Shown here piece by piece: positions 53,270-60,265 of a stretch of DNA of 64,000 nucleotides. The notes under the pieces were generated by a model. It had not been told where the DNA came from and ran no database searches. It worked only from the letters and a program-made list of their open reading frames with translations. How positions within the stretch are numbered: the stretch's first letter is position 1; each line of letters starts with the position of its first letter. Both the position numbers and the translations under genes were made by a program. The stretch is taken from NCBI RefSeq assembly GCF_041260665.1, contig NZ_JBGCCT010000001.1:496001-560000 (forward strand), written 5' to 3'. Source of the stretch: Catenulispora sp. GP43. Its GTDB lineage: Bacteria; Actinomycetota; Actinomycetes; Streptomycetales; Catenulisporaceae.

Positions 53270-54193
53270 ATGTCCGAAACACCCTCCAGACGAGCCACCG
53301 GCCGACCCCACCCCGGAGACGACCGGGGTGCCCGCGGGCAATACGACGGCTACGACCGCCAACCCGCAGGTCGGGGCTATGACGACGGGTACGGGCAGCA
53401 ACCACGGCCACGCTCCGGCGGCCAGCCCCGGCCGACCGGCTACGGCGAGGAACTCCCGGCCGCCCCCGGGCCGGCCCGGGGGCGCGGCGGCAGCCGCGGC
53501 AGGGGGCCCGCGCAGGACGGCTACGAGCGCTACGACGGGGACGAGGGCCTGCGCGACCCGCGCGGGGCCCGTGACGGCCGTGACGGCTACGACGACGACT
53601 ATGACGACGCCCCGCCGCGCGGCGGCTCCCGGCGGGCCGCTCCGGCCCGCTCCGGCGGCGCACGCCGCGCGGGCGGCGGCAGCGGCGGCGGTGCCGCGGC
53701 GGCGGCCGGCGGACCGGCGCTCCCCCTGGGTCCGCGCATCGGCACGGCCTTCGCCATCGGCGCGATCCCGTCCCTGCTGATCGCCTTCGCCTGCGGCGCC
53801 GCCTCCAGCGGCGGCTCCTCGCGCTCGATCGCGGGCATCACGCTGAACTCGCAGCTGCTGTCCCTGTCCGCGCTGGCGATCCCGGCGATGATCCTGATCA
53901 TCGGCGGGCTGCTGCGCTGGCGCCGGCTCAACCCGCTGGGGCTGACCTGGGGCTTCACCGTGGTGGCCGGGCTGAGCTGGCTGGCCCTGCTGTTCGCCGC
54001 GCAGATGGAGAAGGTGATCCCGCACCTGACCCCGCTGCTGACCGTGCCGCTGGTGACCGGCGCCGCGGTGGCCGCCGCGGCCTACCTGACCGACGAGAAC
54101 ACCACGGCGACCGGGCGCTACGCCTGCCTGGCCGCGGTGATCGCCTCGCACATCGGCATCGTGGCGATCGTGGTGACGATCGTGCTGGCCTGA
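53270..54193 (+). CDS. Membrane protein with long disordered N-terminus
   Basis: A 307-residue protein. Residues 1-145 are disordered and rich in Gly, Arg, Asp, Pro and Tyr (repeats such as YDGYDRQP, GYDDGYGQQ). Residues about 150-307 hold five membrane helices (FAIGAIPSLLIAFACG, LSLSALAIPAMILIIGGLL, VVAGLSWLALLFA, PLVTGAAVAAAAYL, AVIASHIGIVAIVV). Function unknown. GATAGT lies 7 nt before the ATG. It ends at a strong bidirectional terminator. Confidence 0.8.
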   Translation: MSETPSRRATGRPHPGDDRGARGQYDGYDRQPAGRGYDDGYGQQPRPRSGGQPRPTGYGEELPAAPGPARGRGGSRGRGPAQDGYERYDGDEGLRDPRGARDGRDGYDDDYDDAPPRGGSRRAAPARSGGARRAGGGSGGGAAAAAGGPALPLGPRIGTAFAIGAIPSLLIAFACGAASSGGSSRSIAGITLNSQLLSLSALAIPAMILIIGGLLRWRRLNPLGLTWGFTVVAGLSWLALLFAAQMEKVIPHLTPLLTVPLVTGAAVAAAAYLTDENTTATGRYACLAAVIASHIGIVAIVVTIVLA

Positions 54194-54216
54194 GCGCCAC
54201 CCGGACGGCCGCGACG

Positions 54217-54262
54217 AAGGCCGCGCCGGACGATTCGCTTCCGAATCGTCCGGCGCGGCCTT
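54217..54262. terminator. Perfect 21-bp bidirectional terminator
   Basis: The left arm at 54217-54237 (starts AAGGCCGCGCC) and the right arm at 54242-54262 (ends GGCGCGGCCTT) are perfect complements over 21 bp, with a CTTC loop. It lies between convergent genes and has short A and T runs outside, so it suits both strands. Confidence 0.9.
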
Positions 54263-54280
54263 CTCCGCGTCCGGCGGGGC

Positions 54281-54751
54281 CTACTTGGTGTCTTCTTCCT
54301 CCAGCTCGGCCAGCGGCATCGGCCGGTCCTCCCACTTGGTCGACAGCGCGACCGTGGTCCGGGTCCGGGCCACGCCGCGGATCCGGGTGAGGCGCCCGAT
54401 GATGCGCTCCAGGTCCTCCGGGTGCCCGGCGCGCACCTTCAGCAGGAAGGACTCCTCGCCGGCGACGAAGAAGCAGTCCTCGATCTCCGGCACGTCGCGC
54501 AGCCGCCAGGCGACGTCGTCCAGTTCGGCGGAGTCCGACAGCAGGATGCCGATCATCGCCGTCACGTTCAGGCCCAGCTGCTCGGGGGCGACCATCGCCC
54601 GGTAGCCGGTGATGACGCCGTTGCCCTCCAGCCGGTTGATCCGGTCGGTCACCGACGGCCCGGACAGACTGACCAGGCGTCCCAGCTCTGCGTACGACAT
54701 GCGGCCGTTGGTCCGCAGCGCGTCGATCAAGGCGCGGTCCACCGCGTCCAT
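54281..54751 (-). CDS. Lrp/AsnC family transcriptional regulator
   Basis: A 156-residue regulator with an N-terminal HTH (DRALIDALRTNGRMSYAELG, then RLVSLSGPSVTDRINRLE) and a C-terminal RAM ligand-binding domain (IEDCFFVAGEESFLLKVRA). AGGAAG precedes the ATG. Ligand unknown, probably an amino acid. The gap upstream holds the promoter and gene of a 37-residue ORF on the other strand. Confidence 0.92.
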   Translation of the reverse strand: MDAVDRALIDALRTNGRMSYAELGRLVSLSGPSVTDRINRLEGNGVITGYRAMVAPEQLGLNVTAMIGILLSDSAELDDVAWRLRDVPEIEDCFFVAGEESFLLKVRAGHPEDLERIIGRLTRIRGVARTRTTVALSTKWEDRPMPLAELEEEDTK

Positions 54752-54918
54752 GCTTCCTGATCACCTCATCCGCATCGATGGACGCACCCGCGGGGCGTCC
54801 GCAACACCTGCGTGCGAGCGTATCGGCTCCCCGGGCGACCCCGGCCCCCGCGCGGGGCCGTCCGGGGACGCCGGTCGCCCCCTGTTGACGATCTGTGACC
54901 GTGTTCACCTTCAAACAA

Positions 54919-54954
54919 TTGGACACAAGGCGTCGAACCCCTTAGAATCTAAGG
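54919..54954 (+). promoter_or_regulatory. Promoter with overlapping palindrome
   Basis: TTGGAC (54919-54924) and TAGAAT (54943-54948) are 18 bp apart and 47 nt upstream of a small ORF. The -10 lies inside the palindrome CCTTAGAATCTAAGG (54940-54954), so a repressor bound there would block it. The AsnC-type regulator divergent from this site is one candidate binder. Confidence 0.55.
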
Positions 54955-54994
54955 CGTAGAACAGATTAGGCCCAAGGGATCAAAGGAGTCAACG

Positions 54995-55108
54995 ATGAAC
55001 TTCGCCCCCTACGAGCTGCAGGCCGCGAACCACCGCCTGAACGACCTGCGCAAGCAGGCGGCCAAGGCCCGGCTGGCGCGCACCGCGAAGGCCTCTCGCA
55101 AGGCCTGA
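54995..55108 (+). CDS. 37-residue basic small protein
   Basis: A short frame with a strong SD (AAAGGAG, 6 nt before the ATG), its own promoter/palindrome and hairpins downstream. The protein MNFAPYELQAANHRLNDLRK... is a single amphipathic helix ending in Lys/Arg/Ala-rich KARLARTAKASRKA, so it may bind nucleic acid or membrane. No family recognised. Confidence 0.65.
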   Translation: MNFAPYELQAANHRLNDLRKQAAKARLARTAKASRKA

Positions 55109-55180
55109 CCTGCGGCGACACCAATCGGTGCGGCTTCACACCATTCCCAGTACCACCTCTTAGAGCTCCGGCCGCCGGTC

Positions 55181-55213
55181 GCGTTCGATCAACTCCCCCC
55201 CGTGATCGAACGC
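55181..55213 (+). terminator. Hairpin after the small ORF
   Basis: GCGTTCGATCA (55181-55191) pairs perfectly with TGATCGAACGC (55203-55213) over an 11-nt C-rich loop. It lies 72 nt after the small ORF and, lacking a T run, could also be an operator. Confidence 0.5.
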
Positions 55214-55282
55214 TCGACCATACGCGCTGATCCAACACCCCCCCGGGATCGGCGCTCGGGTGATCGGCGGCCGGGAACCACG

Positions 55283-55331
55283 GGAGCGCCCCTCCAGTCC
55301 GTCCCCCCGGGACTGGAAAGGGCGCTCCTTT
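55283..55331 (+). terminator. Long hairpin with T tail
   Basis: GGAGCGCCC and TCCAGTCC (55283-55300) pair with GGACTGGA and GGGCGCTCC (55310-55328), with a small bulge, and CTCCTTTG follows. It lies between the small ORF and the convergent DUF3291 gene and can end both transcripts. Confidence 0.75.
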
Positions 55332-55360
55332 GCCGTGCGCTCCGATGTCTGCCCGCGGGC

Positions 55361-55846
55361 TCAGCCCTCCGGCGCGAACAGCCGCTGGAACGAGAAGGCG
55401 TGCGGCGTGGGACCGTGCTCGCGGAAGTGCGCCAGCCGGTCGTGCGCCTCCTGGATCGCCGGGATGGTGCCGGCCGGGATCCACCACATCGTCGCGGTGG
55501 CCTCCGGCAGCTTCTGGAAGAACTCCTTGCGGCGCGCCAGGAGCGTGCGGTGCTCCCCGGAGAAGGCGAAGGCGCGCAGCGCCTCCACGGACTCCCAGAC
55601 GGTCAGGTTGACGAACATCTCGGGGTCGCCGGGCCAGGCCACGTCGGTGGCGCCGAGCTCGGGATCGCTGCCCTCCAGCAGCCAGACGAACCCGGGCATC
55701 GCTCTGCCCTGGTCGTTGACGCGGGACAGGTTCTTGGTGAAGTCCTCGATCGCCGGGTCGTCCAGCGGCGCGACGAGCCGGCCGATGTTCAGCTGGGCCA
55801 GGTGGAAGCCCTCGAAAGGGCCCAGAAGAGCGTCGGGAGTGTCCAT
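55361..55846 (-). CDS. DUF3291 family protein
   Basis: A 161-residue protein of dimeric-barrel type: FHLAQLNIGRLVAPLDDPAI at the start, then FVNLTVWESVEALRAFAFSG and MWWIPAGTIP, all DUF3291 features. These proteins resemble small monooxygenases (ABM-like), but no activity is known. TAGCCT lies 6 nt before the ATG, a leaderless-like layout. Confidence 0.85.
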   Translation of the reverse strand: MDTPDALLGPFEGFHLAQLNIGRLVAPLDDPAIEDFTKNLSRVNDQGRAMPGFVWLLEGSDPELGATDVAWPGDPEMFVNLTVWESVEALRAFAFSGEHRTLLARRKEFFQKLPEATATMWWIPAGTIPAIQEAHDRLAHFREHGPTPHAFSFQRLFAPEG

Positions 55847-55878
55847 GGGCGCAGGCTACTCAGAGGGCTCACGTCTGT

Positions 55879-55921
55879 GTGGTCTCAGCTTCATGCGGCC
55901 TCAGCTCTATGCGGCCTCAGC
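55879..55921. repeat. 16-bp tandem duplication across the mqnM stop codon
   Basis: ATGCGGCCTCAGCTCT at 55893-55908 is repeated at 55909-55921 (ATGCGGCCTCAGC) and, with changes, at 55879-55892. The copy at 55909 holds the mqnM stop (TCA at 55917-55919). Confidence 0.85.
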
Positions 55922-56555
55922 GCGCCGAGCCCAGATCGCCGCGCCAGCGCTGGAAGAGCGTGTGCGGGACGCCGAGCACGTCCAGGATCTTGCCCGCCAC
56001 GAAGTCCACCAGCTGCTGCACGTCCTTGAGCCCGGCGTAGAACCCCGGCGCCGCGGGCAGCACCACGGCCCCGGCCTCGTCCAGCTCGACCATGTGCCGC
56101 AGCGTGCCGCGGTTCAGCGGCGTCTCCCGCACGCAGACCACGACCGGCCGCCGCTCCTTGAGGTTCACGTCGGCGGCCCGCTGCAGCAGGTCCTTGGACA
56201 GCCCCAGGGCGATCCCGGCAACCGCCGCGGTCGAGGCCGGCACCACCACCATCCCCTTGGCCGGGTAGCTCCCGGAGGACGGCCCGGCGGCGAAGTCGCC
56301 GGCGGGCCAGTACCGCACCGCGTCCAGCCGCGGGTCCTCCGGCGCCCACCCGAGCCACTCGGCCAGGTCCTGCCGCCAGTGCCCGTCCCGGAACGAGACC
56401 CCGGTCTCGTCCAGGATGGTCAGCCGCGCCGCCCGGCTCACCACCAGGTCCACCGCCTCCCCGGCGTCGAGGAGCGCGCGGAGGGTGGCGGCGGCGTAGG
56501 GCGTGCCGGAGGCGCCGGAGACGCCGACGATCCAGGGGGTGCGGGAAGCGGTCAC
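55917..56555 (-). CDS. mqnM: UbiX-type flavin prenyltransferase
   Basis: A 212-residue UbiX/MqnM protein that prenylates FMN to supply the cofactor of the UbiD-type decarboxylase MqnL coded nearby. IVGVSGASGTPYAAATL is the FMN loop, VVPASTAAVAGIALGLSKDL and VCVRETPLNRGTLRHM are family motifs, and APGFYAGLKDVQQLVDF the end. GTG start. Its stop lies in a 16-bp duplicated unit. Confidence 0.92.
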   Translation of the reverse strand: MTASRTPWIVGVSGASGTPYAAATLRALLDAGEAVDLVVSRAARLTILDETGVSFRDGHWRQDLAEWLGWAPEDPRLDAVRYWPAGDFAAGPSSGSYPAKGMVVVPASTAAVAGIALGLSKDLLQRAADVNLKERRPVVVCVRETPLNRGTLRHMVELDEAGAVVLPAAPGFYAGLKDVQQLVDFVAGKILDVLGVPHTLFQRWRGDLGSAR

Positions 56556-56585
56556 CGATCCATTGTCCGTCAGGTCGGCAGGCGG

Positions 56586-56921
56586 TCAGACATCAAGGAT
56601 CCGGCGGAGCACGAACTTGATCCGCTCGATTTCGGAATCGGCCAGGACGCCGCGATGCGGACCCACGATCCGCCCTCGCGACAGCGCCTCGACCTGATCG
56701 CACATGGCGAAACCGGCCCGGCCGTCCAGCTCGACGCGGGGATGGAACGGCAGCCCGCGGTCCGTACTCGTGCACGGCACGACCAGCATCAGTCCGTTCG
56801 GGAGGGCGCAGGCGAACTGTGAGCCGACGACGATCGCCGGACGCCGACCAGCCTGCTCCCCGCCCGCCTGCGGATCGAAGTTCATCCACCACACCGACCA
56901 TGGTGTGACGACTGGGCTCAT
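56586..56921 (-). CDS. MazF/PemK-type toxin
   Basis: A 111-residue mRNA interferase. WSVWWMNFDPQAGGEQAGRR and PAIVVGSQFA are the usual beta-barrel start (normally GEQ..RP.LV), CTSTDRGLPFHPRV the substrate loop, and CDQVEALSRGRI the conserved end. It overlaps the antitoxin upstream by 4 nt. The pair sits between mqnM and mqnP. Confidence 0.9.
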   Translation of the reverse strand: MSPVVTPWSVWWMNFDPQAGGEQAGRRPAIVVGSQFACALPNGLMLVVPCTSTDRGLPFHPRVELDGRAGFAMCDQVEALSRGRIVGPHRGVLADSEIERIKFVLRRILDV

Positions 56922-57139
56922 CCGTGAACCTCGACGCCGACTTCGGCGAGAGTCTCGGCTTCGGCCCGCATCTCGGCGAGTTGTTCAGGCGTGAGCCGGG
57001 CCAGAGCCGCGAACGACTCGTGCTCGAACAGCAGCATCTCCAGTGCGCTGTCAAGGCTCGCGCCGTTCAGCTCCGACGACGCTATGGCGGCCAGCCTGTC
57101 CCGGTTCCGCGTGGTGATCTTCATCGTCGTCGTCGTCAT
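56918..57139 (-). CDS. Antitoxin of the MazF-type toxin
   Basis: A 73-residue protein. The start MTTTTMKITTRNRDRLAAIAS is a short DNA-binding part of the ribbon-helix-helix kind; the rest (LEMLLFEHESFAALARLT, MRAEAETLAEVGVEV) is helical and acidic to bind the toxin. Its stop overlaps the toxin start. A perfect palindrome, CGGGTATACCCG, abuts the ATG at 57144-57155. Confidence 0.8.
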   Translation of the reverse strand: MTTTTMKITTRNRDRLAAIASSELNGASLDSALEMLLFEHESFAALARLTPEQLAEMRAEAETLAEVGVEVHG

Positions 57140-57143
57140 ACCG

Positions 57144-57155
57144 CGGGTATACCCG
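57144..57155 (-). promoter_or_regulatory. Operator and -10 of the MazEF-like pair
   Basis: CGGGTATACCCG is a perfect 12-bp palindrome. Read on the minus strand its TATACC is a -10 hexamer 6 nt before the antitoxin ATG, so self-binding would block transcription of a near-leaderless mRNA. Confidence 0.6.
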
Positions 57156-57177
57156 AGGTAGACGCTTCTACGCCCGC

Positions 57178-58149
57178 TCAGGCCCCCAGCCCGCCCACGA
57201 TCAGGTCCACCAGCGCGAAGCAGAACAGCGAGATCCCCACGAACCCGTTGGTCGTGAAGAAGGCCCGGTTCACCTTCGACAGGTCGTCCGGCTTCACCAG
57301 CGAGTGCTCGTACCAGAACGCCGCCGCGACCACGGCGATGCCGGTCCACCAGAACGCGCCGCCGTGCGCGACCACGCCGAACCAGACCAGCAGGCCGAGG
57401 GTGATCACGTGGGTGGCGATCGAGGCGCGCAGCGCCGCGGCGATGCCGAACCGGGCCGGGACCGACTTCACGCCGATCACCCGGTCGGCCGCGACGTCCT
57501 GGCAGGCGAAGATCAGGTCGAAGCCGCCGATCCAGAAGCCGACCGCCAGGCCCAGCAGCGTCGCCTGCCACGACCAGTGGCCGGTCACGCCGATCCAGGC
57601 GCCCATCGGGCCGATCGCCTGCGCGATGCCGAGGATGGCGTGCGGGTAGTTCGTGAACCGCTTGCCGTAGGGGTACAGGACCAGCGGGACCACGGCCACC
57701 GGGGCCAGGAAGAGCGAGAGCCGGTTCAGCGAGGCGGCGGCGGCCAGGAAGACGGCCAGGGCCGCGAAGGCGCCCAGGTACGCCGTCTTCACCGACACCG
57801 CGCCGGTCACCAGCTCGCGCATCTGCGTGCGCGGGTTCCGGGCGTCGATCTCGCGGTCGATGATGCGGTTCATCGCCATGGCGAAGGTGCGGGCGCCGAC
57901 CATCGCGACGGTGATCAGCAGGAGCTTCGCCCAGTTCACGTGGCCGGTGGTCTCCGACATCGCCCACAGTGCGCTGATGTAGGCGAAGGGCAGGGCGAAC
58001 ACCGAGTGCTCGATCAGCACCAGGCGCAGGAAGGCGCGGGTGCCGCCGACGACGCCCCGGGCGGTCTCGGGGGCCTCGTTGACCTCCCGGGTGGTGCCGG
58101 TGGGTTCCGCGGGTTCCACAGGGGACGCAGACGGTAGAGCTGCGGACAT
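57178..58149 (-). CDS. mqnP: Menaquinone prenyltransferase (UbiA family)
   Basis: A 323-residue membrane enzyme with about eight helices that adds the polyprenyl chain to 1,4-dihydroxy-6-naphthoate. NRIIDREIDARNPRT (NDxxxDxxxD-like) and DLIFACQDVAADRVIGVKSVP hold the two Asp-rich motifs. Its ATG shares a base with the mqnL stop (TGATG). I start at MSAALPSASP; about 35 polar residues precede the first helix. Confidence 0.92.
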   Translation of the reverse strand: MSAALPSASPVEPAEPTGTTREVNEAPETARGVVGGTRAFLRLVLIEHSVFALPFAYISALWAMSETTGHVNWAKLLLITVAMVGARTFAMAMNRIIDREIDARNPRTQMRELVTGAVSVKTAYLGAFAALAVFLAAAASLNRLSLFLAPVAVVPLVLYPYGKRFTNYPHAILGIAQAIGPMGAWIGVTGHWSWQATLLGLAVGFWIGGFDLIFACQDVAADRVIGVKSVPARFGIAAALRASIATHVITLGLLVWFGVVAHGGAFWWTGIAVVAAAFWYEHSLVKPDDLSKVNRAFFTTNGFVGISLFCFALVDLIVGGLGA

Positions 58150-59630
58150 CAGAAGCCGTACTCCTTCCAGCGGCGGTCGACCTTCGCCGCGGTCATCGGG
58201 TCGGAGGTGATCATCTCCGGCCAACCGCGGTGATAGCCCTCCTCGGGAAGCTTACGGGTTGCGTCGATTCCCGCCTTTCCACCGTAGAACTGCTGATAGG
58301 AAGCGTGGTCCAGGTGGTCGACGACCCCCTCGACCACAGTGAGGTCGCGGGAGTAGTCGACGTTGCCGAAGGCCCGCCACGCCACCTCGGCGTAGTCGTG
58401 GACGTCGCAGTCGCCGTCCACGACGATGATCAGCTTGGTCAGGGACATCAGGTGCGCGCCCCAGATGGCGTGCATCACCTTCTGCGCGTGCTTCGGGTAC
58501 CGCTTGTCGATCGAGACGATCGCGCAGTTGTGGAACCCGCCGGCCTCGGGCAGCGCGTAGTCCACCAGGTCCGGGATGATGATCTTCAGCAGCGGCAGGA
58601 AGAACCGCTCGGTCGCCCGGCCCAGCGGGCCGTCCTCGGTCGGCGGCCGGCCGACCACGATCGACTGGAGCATCGGCGCCTGGCGCATGGTCATCGCGGT
58701 CACGGTCAGCGCCGGGAACGGCTCGACCGGCGTGTAGAAGCCGGTATGGTCGCCGAACGGACCCTCCGGCAGCGTCACGCCGGGCTCCAGCCAGCCCTCC
58801 AGCACCACCTCGGCGTTGGCCGGCACCTGGAGCGGGACCGTCTTGCAGTCCACCAGCTCGACGCGCTTGCCCTGGACGAAGCCGGCGAACAGGTACTCGT
58901 CGATGTCCGAGGGCAGCGGCGCGGTGGCGGCGTAGGTGACCGCCGGCGGGCAGCCGAAGGCGACCGCGACCGGCAGCCGCTCGCCGCGGCGCTGCGCGAC
59001 CGCGTAGTGGTTGGTGGAGTCCTTGTGGATCTGCCAGTGCATCGAGATGGTGCGCTTGTCCTGGCGCTGAAGCCGGTACAGGCCCAGGTTCCGGCCGCCG
59101 GTCTCGGGGTGCTTGGTGTGCGTCAGGCCCAGGTTGAAGAACGAGCCGCCGTCGTCCGGCCAGGTGTGCAGGGCCGGCAGCAGGTCCAGGTCGACGTCGT
59201 CGCCGGTGAGCACGACCTCCTGCACCGGGGCCTTCTTCACGTGCTTGGGCGGCACGGACTTCAGCTGCGCGGCCTTGCCCAGCGCGTCGCGCAGGCCGGA
59301 GACGCCGTGCGGCAGCTCGGGCTTGAGCAGGTCGCCGATGCGCTCGCCGATCTCGTCCAGGTTCTTCAGGCCCAGCGCCAGGCACAGGCGCTCCTCGGTG
59401 CCGAAGACGTTCATGGCCAGCGGGATCGGCGTGCCGTCGGGGGTCCGCGCGCCGCGCACGTTCTCAAACAACAACGCGCTGTTTGCGTGGTGGTCCTCCC
59501 GCGGAGCCTTCTGCACCCGGTCGGTGATCTCTCCGACCTCCAGGTGCGGGTCGACCTCCGCGCGGACACGCTTGAGCTGTCCCCGCTTTTCGAGGGCCTT
59601 CAGGAAGGAGCGCAGATCGTCGTAGGCCAT
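58149..59630 (-). CDS. mqnL: UbiD family decarboxylase of the futalosine pathway
   Basis: A 493-residue prenylated-FMN decarboxylase that removes the carboxyl of the naphthoate ring in the late futalosine route. KALEKRGQLKRV start, PETGGRNLGLYRLQ and GPFGDHTGFYTPVEPFPALTV are UbiD motifs. It needs the cofactor from mqnM. CATACT lies 7 nt before the ATG, so it may be leaderless. It is coupled to mqnP downstream. Confidence 0.94.
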   Translation of the reverse strand: MAYDDLRSFLKALEKRGQLKRVRAEVDPHLEVGEITDRVQKAPREDHHANSALLFENVRGARTPDGTPIPLAMNVFGTEERLCLALGLKNLDEIGERIGDLLKPELPHGVSGLRDALGKAAQLKSVPPKHVKKAPVQEVVLTGDDVDLDLLPALHTWPDDGGSFFNLGLTHTKHPETGGRNLGLYRLQRQDKRTISMHWQIHKDSTNHYAVAQRRGERLPVAVAFGCPPAVTYAATAPLPSDIDEYLFAGFVQGKRVELVDCKTVPLQVPANAEVVLEGWLEPGVTLPEGPFGDHTGFYTPVEPFPALTVTAMTMRQAPMLQSIVVGRPPTEDGPLGRATERFFLPLLKIIIPDLVDYALPEAGGFHNCAIVSIDKRYPKHAQKVMHAIWGAHLMSLTKLIIVVDGDCDVHDYAEVAWRAFGNVDYSRDLTVVEGVVDHLDHASYQQFYGGKAGIDATRKLPEEGYHRGWPEMITSDPMTAAKVDRRWKEYGF

Positions 59631-59740
59631 GGTGACCAGTATGTGTCAGAGGTGGGAAGACCCCCGTACCGGTCCCGCAGTGAACACTTGACCGTTACTG
59701 TTGAACATGGATAACCCACGACTTCCCGGGAGGGTGGGCG

Positions 59741-60142
59741 TTGCTCCGTTTCGTCGTCCAGTGGCTGGTGCCGATCGCACTGGCGATCTTTGCCTGGGTC
59801 GACTGCCTGCTCACTCCGCGCCCCTGGGTCCGCTTCCTGCCCAAGGTGGTCTGGGCGGTGCTGATCGCGGTGCCGTACGTCGGCGCGCTGCTGTGGATCT
59901 TCGGTGGCCGGACCGCGCAGCCGCGCGATCCCCGGCGGCGGGCCACGGACAGCCATCCCGGGCTGCTCAGTTCGCTGGGGCGCGGCGGGACGCACCAGGC
60001 GCGGCCGCGGATCGTCGACACGCCGGGCCGCAGGAGCCGGACCGGGACGGCGCCGAGCACCTGGACGGTGGCGCCGGATGACGACCCGGAATTCCTGCGG
60101 CGGCTCGGCGAGCAGCTGAAGAAGGACCGGCCGGAGGGCTGA
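59741..60142 (+). CDS. PLDc_N-type small membrane protein
   Basis: A 133-residue protein with two membrane helices (RFVVQWLVPIALAIFAWVDC and VVWAVLIAVPYVGALLWIF) in the layout of the phospholipase D nuclease N-terminal domain, and a polar tail. No PLD catalytic motif is present. TTG start with GGGAGGG upstream. Its stop begins a run of 13-bp repeats. It is divergent from mqnL. Confidence 0.75.
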   Translation: MLRFVVQWLVPIALAIFAWVDCLLTPRPWVRFLPKVVWAVLIAVPYVGALLWIFGGRTAQPRDPRRRATDSHPGLLSSLGRGGTHQARPRIVDTPGRRSRTGTAPSTWTVAPDDDPEFLRRLGEQLKKDRPEG

Positions 60143-60245
60143 GGGCCAGGGCTAAGGGCCAGGGCTAAGGGCCGGCGCCCGCCGACCCTCGCAGAAGCCC
60201 TTCTCGCCGCAGCCCTACTCGCCGCAGCCCTACTCGCCGCAGCCC
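60140..60245. repeat. Two short tandem arrays at a gene end
   Basis: A 13-bp array (TGAGGGCCAGGGC, TAAGGGCCAGGGC, TAAGGGCC) starts on the stop codon of the gene ending at 60142, so each copy begins with a stop. A 15-bp array follows (TTCTCGCCGCAGCCC at 60201, TACTCGCCGCAGCCC at 60216 and 60231). Confidence 0.9.
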
Positions 60246-60265
60246 TCCTCCTCACCGAAGGCTGC

